Shown: positions 53,306 through 60,462 of the stretch, piece by piece | How positions within the stretch are numbered: the stretch's first letter is position 1 | Layout: every line of letters starts with the position of its first letter | Assembly: GCA_016191785.1 (NCBI GenBank) | Contig: JACPVJ010000088.1 | Span: 1 to 64,000, forward strand | Direction: 5' to 3' | Source: Myxococcales bacterium | GTDB taxonomy: Bacteria > Myxococcota_A > Polyangia > Polyangiales > Polyangiaceae | DNA length: 64,000 nt | Program-made: the position numbers and the translations under genes | Notes under the pieces: generated by a model | Told to the model about the DNA's origin: nothing | Database searches by the model: none | Seen by the model: the letters and a program-made list of their open reading frames with translations, nothing else

Positions 53306-54057
53306 TGAAGAACCTCGCGACCTCTCTCCTAGTGGTGGCCGTGCTCGGCGCCGCGTGCGGTCACGACGAGCTCTGGCTCGGCAGCGACGCCGGGACGGCC
53401 GGTGGCGTGCACAGCGGTGGCACGGCCAGCAAGCCCGGCAAGCCCGACGCCGCGGCCGGCGCGACCAGTGGCGGCAGCGGCGGCAACGCCGGCGCCGGTT
53501 CAGGTGGAGCCGGCGCTACTGACGCGGGCAGCGACGCGCTGGCCGACGCCGACTCGGCGAGCGACGGCAACGGCGACGCCGACGCCGACGGCGCGGTGGC
53601 CGTCGTGTCCGACTTCTCCCTCGAAGACGTGAACCCCGCGTCGAGCCTGTACCAGAAGAAGATCTCTCCGAAGCAGTTCCTCGGGCAGATCTCGGCCTGG
53701 TACTTCGGGCACGCCACGTGAGGCTACTGCGGTGGCCAGTTCGGCCACCTGGACACGATGCAGAAAGAGCTCGCGGGCGTCGCGACCAAGAAGAAGATCC
53801 AGATCCTGGGCGTGAACGGGATCGGGCTCGAGTCCGGCAACTCGATCATCACAGCAGGCCGGACCCTGCCCTGGCTCCAGGACACCCTGGCGGAAGATGT
53901 GTGGAACGACTGGGCCGTGACCTATCGCGACGTGGTGGTGCTCGACGCGGAAAACAAGCCCATCGCCGTGTACAACCTGACCACCAACGACCTCGGCCAA
54001 GCGGCGAACTTTGCGCAGCTGAAGTCCATACTGGTCGGCGCAGCCAACGCCGACTAG
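53305..54057 (+). CDS. Thioredoxin-like lipoprotein, candidate selenoprotein (UGA at codon 139)
   Basis: 250 residues if the in-frame TGA at 53719-53721 is read as selenocysteine. Start ATG 53305 overlaps the previous stop. Signal/lipobox LLVVAVLGAAC, Gly/Ala/Asp-rich linker (20-105), then a redoxin start: FSLEDVNPASSLYQKKISPK, QFLGQISAWYFGHAT-U-GYC, GGQFGHLDTMQKELAG, KKKIQILGVNGIGLESGNSI, WNDWAVTYRDVVVLDAENKP, IAVYNLTTNDLG. The TGA falls exactly at the first position of the UxxC redox motif, and coding continues for 111 codons in the same frame with full domain similarity. A perfect hairpin follows (separate entry). The alternative is a nonsense mutation. Confidence 0.82.
53731..53749 (+). 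promoter_or_regulatory. Bacterial SECIS-like hairpin
   Basis: GGTGGCC (53731-53737), loop AGTTC, GGCCACC (53743-53749): seven perfect base pairs with a five-base loop. The loop begins 17 bases after the TGA (16 bases between), inside the range described for bacterial SECIS elements (about 16-37), and G is the second loop base, as required for SelB binding. Confidence 0.7.
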
Positions 54058-54067
54058 CGTACGCTGC

Positions 54068-55471
54068 ATGGAGATCGAGTTCGTCGGTGCGGCCAAGACC
54101 GTGACCGGCTCGAAGCACCTGATCCACACCAAACACGCGACCATCTTGCTCGATTGCGGGCTATGGCAAGGTCAGCGCCGCGAGACCATCCAGCGGAACC
54201 GCGAGCTCGGGCTGGACGCGACCCGGGTCGACGCGGTGGTCTTGAGCCACGCGCACATCGACCACTCGGGCGCCCTGCCGGCCCTGGTCAAGCAGGGCTT
54301 CGACGGCGCGATCTACTGCACCAACGCGACCCGCGACCTGTGCGCCGCCATGCTGGTCGACGCCGCGATGATCCAGCAGAGCGACGCCAAGTTCATCAAC
54401 AAGCTGATCGACAAGGGCGAGAGCGACATGGAGCGGGTCGAGCCGCTCTACGACGAGCGCGACGTGCTCGAGGTGCTCTCGCGCATGGTGACCATGCCGT
54501 ATCACCGCAAGCTGCCCATCGCCGACGGCGTGAAGCTCAGCTTCTACGACGCCGGGCACGTCCTCGGGAGCGCGATCACCGTGCTCGACGTGGAAGAAGA
54601 CGGCAAGACCAAGCGGCTGGTGTTCACCGGCGATCTCGGCCGGCGGCGGATGCCGATCTTGCGCGACCCCGAGGTCCCCGAGCATGCCACCGTGCTCATC
54701 ACCGAGAGCACCTACGGCGATCGCCTGCACAAGCCCATCGAGCAGATGGACGACGAGCTGGCGGCGATCGTGAAGAAGGTCTACGACCGCGGCGGCAAGG
54801 TCGTCATCCCGAGCTTTGCCCTCGAGCGCGCGCAAGAGATCGTCTACGCCCTGAAGGGCCTGCGCGAGGCCGGGCGCCTGCCGCCCATTCCGGTGTACGT
54901 CGACTCGCCGCTGGCGGTGAAGATCACCGACGTGTTCAAGCTGCACCCCGAGTGCCTGGACGAAGAGGCGTTGGAGATGATCGAGGGCAATAAGTCGCCC
55001 TTCGACTTCGACGACCTGCACTACGTGTCGGACAAGGAAGACAGCAAGGCCCTCAGCGCCTCCAACCGGCCGTCGATCGTGATCAGCGCCAGCGGCATGT
55101 GCGAGGCCGGCCGCGTACTGCACCACTTGAAGGCCAACGTCAGCGACTCGAAGAACGCCGTGCTGATCGTCGGCTATCAGGCGCCGCACACCCTGGGCCG
55201 GCGCCTGGTCGAGCGGCGGAGCGAGGTGAAGATTTTCGGCACGGTGCAGCCCGTGCACGCGGAAGTCCACGTGCTGAACGGCTTCTCGGCCCACGCCGAC
55301 CAGCGCGATCTGGTCGACTACGCGGTCGAGGCGCGCAAGCGCGGCGAGCTCGAGCAGATGGTGCTGGTCCACGGCGACCCGGTGCCGATGCGCGTGCTCT
55401 CGGATCTGCTCGGCGAGAAGGGCTTCCCCAGCGTGGCCAGCCCGGATCCAGGCAACAAGATTACGGTCTGA
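54068..55471 (+). CDS. MBL-fold beta-CASP ribonuclease (RNA exonuclease/CPSF-like)
   Basis: 467 residues from ATG 54068. The metallo-beta-lactamase motifs are VVLSHAHIDHSGALPALV (HxHxDH), GHVLGSAI (His), FTGDLGRR (Asp). The beta-CASP motifs follow: VLITESTYGDRLH, VVIPSFALERAQEIVYAL, SIVISASGMCEAGRVLHHLK, and the final HVLNGFSAHADQRDLVDY and MVLVHGDPVPM. This is the YciR/Ysh1-type family of RNA processing nucleases (COG1236). It acts in the cytoplasm on RNA 5' or 3' ends. The hairpin-repeat region lies behind it. Confidence 0.95.
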   Translation: MEIEFVGAAKTVTGSKHLIHTKHATILLDCGLWQGQRRETIQRNRELGLDATRVDAVVLSHAHIDHSGALPALVKQGFDGAIYCTNATRDLCAAMLVDAAMIQQSDAKFINKLIDKGESDMERVEPLYDERDVLEVLSRMVTMPYHRKLPIADGVKLSFYDAGHVLGSAITVLDVEEDGKTKRLVFTGDLGRRRMPILRDPEVPEHATVLITESTYGDRLHKPIEQMDDELAAIVKKVYDRGGKVVIPSFALERAQEIVYALKGLREAGRLPPIPVYVDSPLAVKITDVFKLHPECLDEEALEMIEGNKSPFDFDDLHYVSDKEDSKALSASNRPSIVISASGMCEAGRVLHHLKANVSDSKNAVLIVGYQAPHTLGRRLVERRSEVKIFGTVQPVHAEVHVLNGFSAHADQRDLVDYAVEARKRGELEQMVLVHGDPVPMRVLSDLLGEKGFPSVASPDPGNKITV

Positions 55472-55982
55472 AGCGCGCCACCCCGCCGCGGTCACCCGGC
55501 CCGCCGCGGTCACCCGGCCCGCCGCGGGCATCCGACCCGCCGCGCGGTCATCGCGCGCGGCTCAACGCAGTGACCCACGCCGTTTGTCCTCCCGGTGGTC
55601 TTCAGTCGCGGCTCGGCGCAGTGACGCAGTCGTTCGTCGCAGGGCAACGCCTTGCCCGACACGTCTTGGCCGCCACGCGGTCGTTCCTTGCAGGGCAACG
55701 CCTTGCCCGACACGTTTCGGCCGCCACGCGGTCGTTCCTTGCAGGGCAACGCCTTGCCCGACACGTCTTGGCCGCCACGCGGTCGTTCCTTGCAGGGCAA
55801 CGCCTTGCCCGACACGTTTCGGCCGCCACGCGGTCGTTTCTTGCAGGGCAACGCCTTGCCCGACACGTTTCGGCCGCCACGCGGTCGTTCCTTGCGGGTC
55901 GCCGGCTGGCCCGCCCGGCGGCGGCGGCGGCGTGGGCGGGGTGGCGTGGGCGGGGTGGCGTGGGCGGCGGGGTGGCCGCAGC
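55472..55982. repeat. Minisatellite: five 51-bp units with an internal hairpin, between convergent genes
   Basis: Copies of a 51-base unit start at 55641, 55692, 55743, 55794 and 55845 (agggcaacgc...). They differ only at a few places: two forms, ending ACGTCTTGG or ACGTTTCGG, occur in the order A-B-A-B-B. Each unit holds GGGCAA-CGCC-TTGCCC, a perfect six-base stem with a four-base loop. Preceding it, 55480-55560 has short GCCGCGGTCACCCGGCCC-type repeats. No gene in the region. The array lies between the stop of the beta-CASP gene (plus) and that of alanine dehydrogenase (minus). Confidence 0.9.
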
Positions 55983-57083
55983 TCAGAACACCGTGTGCTC
56001 GAGCCCGAAGGTCTCGGCCACGGCGCGGTTCGTGACCTTGCCGCCGTGCACGTTCACCGCCGTGTTGATCCGCGGGTCGCGCCGGCACGCCTCGAGCAGG
56101 CCGTGTTTTGCGATCTTCAGGGCAAAGGGCAAGGTCACGTTGCACAGCGCATAGGTGCTGGTTCGGCCGACCGCGCCCGGCATGTTCGCCACGCAGTAGT
56201 GGATCACGCCGTCCACGATGTACGTGGGTTGGCCGTGGGTCGTGGGGCGCGTGGTCTCGACGCAGCCGCCCTGATCCACCGCCACGTCGACGATCACCGC
56301 GCCGTTCTTCATGCTGCGAAGGTCGTCCTTCTCGATCAGACGCGGCGCGCGGGCGCCCTCGATCAAGACCGCGCCCACCACCAGGTCGGCCCGCTGGATC
56401 TGCGAGCGAATGGTGTGCCGGTCCGAGAACAGCGTGATCACGTTCTTGGGCATGATGTCGTCGAGGTAGCGCAGGCGATCGACGTTCACGTCCAAGATGG
56501 CCACGCTGGCGCCGAAGCCCGCGGCCACCTTGGCCGCGCTGGTGCCCACGATGCCGCCGCCCAGCACGGTGACGTGCGCCGGCTCGACGCCGGGCACCCC
56601 GCCCAGCAAGATGCCGCGGCCCTCTTGGGGGCGCTCGAGGTACTTCGCGCCCTCCTGGATGCTCATCCGGCCCGCGACCTCGCTCATGGGCGTGAGCAGC
56701 GGCAGGCGCCCGAGCTCGTCCCGCAGGGTCTCGTAGGCCACGCACGACGCACCCGAGTCCACGCAGCCGCGGGTCAGGGCCTCGTCGGCCGCGAAGTGGA
56801 AGTACGTGAAGACCACCTGCCCCGGCCGCATCAGCGGGATCTCGTCGGGCTGCGGCTCCTTGACCTTCACGATCATGTCGGCGGCGCGCCAGATGTCCTC
56901 GCGCCGCTCGACCAGCGTGGCGCCGTTCTCTTCGTAGGCGGCGTCCGGGATCCCGCTGCCGAGCCCCGCGCCGCGCTCGATCATCACGCCGTGACCCGCG
57001 CGCCGGAGCTCTTCGACCCCGACGGGCAACATCGCGATGCGGTATTCGTGCGCTTTGACCTCTTTGGGAACGCCGACGATCAT
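55983..57083 (-). CDS. ald: Alanine dehydrogenase
   Basis: 366 residues from ATG 57083, the family length. MIVGVPKEVKAHEYRIAMLP, GAGLGSGIPDAAYEENGATL, DMIVKVKEPQPDEIPLMRPG, FTYFHFAADEALTRG, and the NAD site VTVLGGGIVGTSAAKVAAGF, GASVAILDVNVDRLRYLD. Conserved Lys (VKVKEP) and His (YFHFAAD) are the substrate residues. It interconverts L-alanine and pyruvate with NAD and ammonia. It points away from the membrane phosphatase gene with 13 bases between. Confidence 0.97.
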   Translation of the reverse strand: MIVGVPKEVKAHEYRIAMLPVGVEELRRAGHGVMIERGAGLGSGIPDAAYEENGATLVERREDIWRAADMIVKVKEPQPDEIPLMRPGQVVFTYFHFAADEALTRGCVDSGASCVAYETLRDELGRLPLLTPMSEVAGRMSIQEGAKYLERPQEGRGILLGGVPGVEPAHVTVLGGGIVGTSAAKVAAGFGASVAILDVNVDRLRYLDDIMPKNVITLFSDRHTIRSQIQRADLVVGAVLIEGARAPRLIEKDDLRSMKNGAVIVDVAVDQGGCVETTRPTTHGQPTYIVDGVIHYCVANMPGAVGRTSTYALCNVTLPFALKIAKHGLLEACRRDPRINTAVNVHGGKVTNRAVAETFGLEHTVF

Positions 57084-57096
57084 GGCCCGCCGTCTA

Positions 57097-57771
57097 TCAC
57101 GACGCCGGCGCGGGCCCAACGGAGCTCCGCGCGAGCAAGAGCGGCCCGAGCCACAGCGGCCACGAGACGCCGAGCGCCCAGCCGGCGACGACATCGCTCG
57201 GGTAGTGCACCCCGAGGTAGACGCGGGAGGCGCCGATGGCGAAGACCGTCACGACCGAAGCGCCGACCACCCACCAGCGCTGACGCGGAAAGCGCCGCAC
57301 CGCCACCACCGCCAGGGCGCCGTAAATCGCGGCCCCTGCCATGGCGTGCCCACTGGGAAACGAGTACCCGCCAGCGTGGGCCAGCTGCGCCATGAGCAGC
57401 GGGCGGGGCCGCGAGAACGCGAGCTTCAAGAGCGCATTGAGCCCACCCGCGCCTACCGCCACCACGGCCACGAACAGCGCGGGGACGCGCTGACCGCGAG
57501 CGACCAATCCCACCGCCGCGACCACCGCGACGCCCGCCAGCGTCGGTCCGTTGCCCAGCCAGGTGAACGCCCGCATCACCTGGGTGAGCCCGCCGCCGCG
57601 CCCGCCCTCGGCGAAGCGGATCAGGGGCAGGTCGAGCCACGCCGTCGAGTCGGCCAGCACCGCCCCGGCGAGGGACGCGAAGACGATCGCCGCAGAGACC
57701 AGTACGAGCCAGCGGAGAAAGATCAGCCACGAGACGCGCCCGACGGTGACCCACGGGCGTGAGGGACGCAC
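57097..57771 (-). CDS. PAP2-family membrane phosphatase
   Basis: 224 residues from GTG 57771. Five or six helices; the phosphatase motifs are KLAFSRPRP (KxxxxxxRP), YSFPSGHAMAGA (PSGH) and SRVYLGVHYPSDVVAGW (SRxxxxxHxxxD). These enzymes remove phosphate from undecaprenyl pyrophosphate or phosphatidic-type lipids on the periplasmic side. It lies eight bases downstream of the FG-GAP protein gene's stop and 13 bases upstream of ald, so probably one transcript. Confidence 0.92.
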   Translation of the reverse strand: MRPSRPWVTVGRVSWLIFLRWLVLVSAAIVFASLAGAVLADSTAWLDLPLIRFAEGGRGGGLTQVMRAFTWLGNGPTLAGVAVVAAVGLVARGQRVPALFVAVVAVGAGGLNALLKLAFSRPRPLLMAQLAHAGGYSFPSGHAMAGAAIYGALAVVAVRRFPRQRWWVVGASVVTVFAIGASRVYLGVHYPSDVVAGWALGVSWPLWLGPLLLARSSVGPAPAS

Positions 57772-57779
57772 CGACGAGC

Positions 57780-60236
57780 TCAGGGCGCGACCGCCTTGCC
57801 GCTGCCTTCGACGACGCGGAAGCGGCCGTCGGCGGCGGCGCCGGTGATGGTCTCTTCGGTGCCGTTCGGCCAGCGCACCACGACCTTGTCCACGTTGGTG
57901 CTGGTCCCGAGCCCGACGTGCACCCAGCGCGAGCTCGGGTGACGGGACTGCGACTGCACCTCGCGCGTGCGGGTGACTCCGCCCGAGGTCACGCTGACCC
58001 GCGCGCCGATGGCCGAGCGATTCGAGCTGGTGCCGCGCAGATCCAGCTCCAGGAAGTGGTTGCCGGCGGTCCCCTTGTTGCGCAAGAGCAGCATGCGCGG
58101 CCCGGGCCCGGGTGAGAGCAAGAGCAGATCGAGATCGCCGTCCTCGTCCACGTCGGACCAGAGCCCGGTCTGCGCTTGATGCAGCTGCGCGTGGGCCTCG
58201 TAGGTCACGTCGGTGAAGCCCTTCGGAAGGTCGTTCCGATACAGCCTCGGATAGTGGCTCGGGTAGGTCGAGATCACGAGCAGATCGAGATCGCCGTCGT
58301 TGTCGAAATCGGCGAACGAGCTCTCGACGTCGCCCTCGTCGTAGATCAGGCCATACTCCCGGCGCTTGTTGGCGAACTCGAAGCTCGGCGCGCCGCCGTT
58401 CACGAGCAGCATGCTGGGGTCGCTACCGGGCTGCACCCGCGGGTGCGAGATGTTCGGGACGTAGATATCCATGTCCCCGTCGTTGTCGATGTCGCCGACG
58501 TCGCTGCCGAAGCTGTGCCCGCCGGTGTAGCCCATCATGTCTTCGTCGTCGGCCGCAGCCTTGACGCTGGCGGCGACCTCCTGGAACTTCCCGCCGCCCA
58601 GGTTCTTCCAGAGCAGGTTGGCGGACAGCTGATAGTTCGAGACGTACACATCGAGCAGCTTGTCGTTGTTCCAGTCGGTCCAGAGCACGCCGTACACCGG
58701 CCTCCACGGCACCTGCACGATGCCGCCCTTGGCCGCCGCGTCGACCATCTTCGCGCCCGCCTGCCCTTCGTAGTAGCGGCTCGGCACGGTCGGCGCGCTG
58801 GGGTAGTGCAAGAGCCAGTACCCGGAATAAAGGTCGAGCAGACCGTCGCCGTTGCCGTCGCCCAGGGCCGCGGCGCTCGACGGGCCGAGGGTCTCGACGT
58901 CGGGGCTGGGGCTCCAGGTCAGCTTGCCCGTGCCGTCGTTCACCAAGAGCTTCGGGAAGAAGTCCTCGTCGGTCTTTCCGTCGCAGTCGTTGTCGCGGGC
59001 GTCGAGCACCTCCGCCGCGCCCGGTTTGGTCTCGATCTTGGTGTCGTCACAGTCGCCGGCGGCGATGGTCACACCGTCGCCGTCACCGTCGGCGGCGCTC
59101 GTTCCTTCATCGGCCTTGCCGTCGCAGTCGTCGTCGTAGCTGTTGACCGATTCAGTCGCACCCGGCATCACCTTGGCATCGGCGTCGTTGCAGTCCTTGT
59201 CCACGCCCACGCCGTCGCCGTCCCCGTCGGTCTGCACGTACTGCGAGGCAAAGGCGTCCAGATCGCCGTCGTTGTCGAGATCACCGAACACGAAGAAGTT
59301 CGCCTTGGGCGCGTCCGGCGCCAGCGGGCCGCTGAGCGCGCTGAAGGCCCCCTTGCCGTCGCCCTTGAAGGCCAGCGGGCCCTTGTCGGTGGTGAAGACC
59401 GCGTCGTCGTGCCCGTCACCGTCGAGATCGGCCCACGCCGCCCAGCCGCCGATCGTGGCCCCGAACGCCTGATCGTCCCGCGCAAACCAGCGATCGGCGT
59501 CGGACCACTCGCAGAAGTGATCGCCGTCGAGCCGGAGCCGGTAGTTCCCGTCGAAGCCGGTGGGCGGCGCGCCGGGCGTGCTCGGATTGAACACCAGCGA
59601 GCGGCCCATGTCGCCCTTCGCGACCTTCTCCACCGCCAGGCGAGGCTCGACCCCGAGGTGCTCGTAGACCAGCATGTAGTGCTCGGTCGGCAAGAGCAGG
59701 GTCTCGGGGATGGGCACGTCCTGCCACGAGTCCTTGCTGGCGTTCGTGACGTCGATCTCGATCGGCGGCACCAGATCAATCGGCTCGGAGTAGTCCGGCC
59801 AGCTCTGGTCGGCGAACGACGCGGGATAGCTGCGCCCGAAGGTCCGCATCAGTCGCAGCCGCGCCTTGCCCGCGCCCTTGCCGAAGCCGACCTTGATGGC
59901 CTTGGCGGCGAACGGGTGCTCGGTGACGATCTTGGTCGCCTCCTGAATCCCTGCCGCGAAGTCGGTGTTGAGCACGCCCAGGTACTCGCCGCTCGACGCC
60001 CCCAGGGTCGCCGGCGTAAAAGTGTCGCGCCACGCCTTGCCCGCGCAGTAGCGCGCGAAGCCCTCGGGCGCAGAAGGACCCGAGTCGCCCGCGTCCCCCG
60101 CGTCCACATCGTCCGACGCGTCCCCGCCGTCCGTGCCGGCGTCGCCCTTCTTCCCACCCCCTCCGTCGTCGTCCGATCCGCATCGGGCGAGCACCAGGAG
60201 CAGGGGCAAAGCGGCCAAAGCAGAGAGAGCGCGCAT
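57780..60236 (-). CDS. Surface lipoprotein with FG-GAP/VCBS repeats, MopE-like motifs and UnbV C-terminal domain
   Basis: 818 residues from ATG 60236 (signal ALAALPLLLVLARC); upstream frame is open but overlaps the tRNA. FG-GAP-like repeats with Ca-binding loops: AAWADLDGDGHDDAVFTTD, VFGDLDNDGDLDAFASQY, WTDWNNDKLLDVYVSN, DVGDIDNDGDMDIYVPN, FADFDNDGDLDLLVIS, DVDEDGDLDLLLL. Two MopE-type motifs (DGDGVGVDKDCNDADAK, DGDGVTIAAGDCDDTK) are inserted. The end, HFLELDLRGTSSNRSAIGAR and VHVGLGTSTNVDKVVVRWPN, is ASPIC/UnbV. It is probably a large adhesion or ligand-binding propeller on the cell surface. Confidence 0.93.
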   Translation of the reverse strand: MRALSALAALPLLLVLARCGSDDDGGGGKKGDAGTDGGDASDDVDAGDAGDSGPSAPEGFARYCAGKAWRDTFTPATLGASSGEYLGVLNTDFAAGIQEATKIVTEHPFAAKAIKVGFGKGAGKARLRLMRTFGRSYPASFADQSWPDYSEPIDLVPPIEIDVTNASKDSWQDVPIPETLLLPTEHYMLVYEHLGVEPRLAVEKVAKGDMGRSLVFNPSTPGAPPTGFDGNYRLRLDGDHFCEWSDADRWFARDDQAFGATIGGWAAWADLDGDGHDDAVFTTDKGPLAFKGDGKGAFSALSGPLAPDAPKANFFVFGDLDNDGDLDAFASQYVQTDGDGDGVGVDKDCNDADAKVMPGATESVNSYDDDCDGKADEGTSAADGDGDGVTIAAGDCDDTKIETKPGAAEVLDARDNDCDGKTDEDFFPKLLVNDGTGKLTWSPSPDVETLGPSSAAALGDGNGDGLLDLYSGYWLLHYPSAPTVPSRYYEGQAGAKMVDAAAKGGIVQVPWRPVYGVLWTDWNNDKLLDVYVSNYQLSANLLWKNLGGGKFQEVAASVKAAADDEDMMGYTGGHSFGSDVGDIDNDGDMDIYVPNISHPRVQPGSDPSMLLVNGGAPSFEFANKRREYGLIYDEGDVESSFADFDNDGDLDLLVISTYPSHYPRLYRNDLPKGFTDVTYEAHAQLHQAQTGLWSDVDEDGDLDLLLLSPGPGPRMLLLRNKGTAGNHFLELDLRGTSSNRSAIGARVSVTSGGVTRTREVQSQSRHPSSRWVHVGLGTSTNVDKVVVRWPNGTEETITGAAADGRFRVVEGSGKAVAP

Positions 60237-60299
60237 GGGGCGACATTTTACACCGCCTTGCCCGGAGGGCATTTCCCCGCTACGTACCGGATGCCCCTC

Positions 60300-60371
60300 G
60301 GGCGGGTAGCTCAGCGGTAGAGCGCTGGCCTTACAAGCCGGATGTCGCAGGTTCAAGCCCTGTCCCGCCCA
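60300..60371 (+). tRNA. tRNA-Val(TAC)
   Basis: 72 bases. Acceptor GGGCGGG/CCCGCCC, discriminator A, D stem GCTC/GAGC, anticodon stem CTGGC/GCCGG with loop CTTACAA (anticodon TAC, valine), T stem GCAGG/CCTGT with loop TTCAAGC. CCA is not fully encoded (ACCG). It lies 64 bases from the divergent lipoprotein start. No duplicated 3' end was seen next to it. Confidence 0.95.
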
Positions 60372-60462
60372 CCGATTCGGCGTCGTCGCCGACGCCCAGA
60401 GCCACTGCGGGAAGCTGGAAGCCCCGGCGGCCCGGCGGTAGAACGGGCGGCGAGCGCCATTC

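Noticed and set aside
53305-53721. Two separate genes split at the TGA at 53719
   Set aside because: The downstream frame has no start signal of its own before the redoxin motif, stays in frame, and the TGA replaces the redox residue; one recoded gene explains this better.
55641-55900. CRISPR array
   Set aside because: Units are contiguous 51-bp repeats without unique spacers, and no cas genes are present in the window.
58176-60320. 714-codon plus-strand frame opposite the FG-GAP protein
   Set aside because: Val/Arg-rich mirror of calcium-loop repeats; not protein-like.
60300-60371. tRNA-Val as a second integration site
   Set aside because: No integrase beside it and no duplicated 3' end was found in the window.
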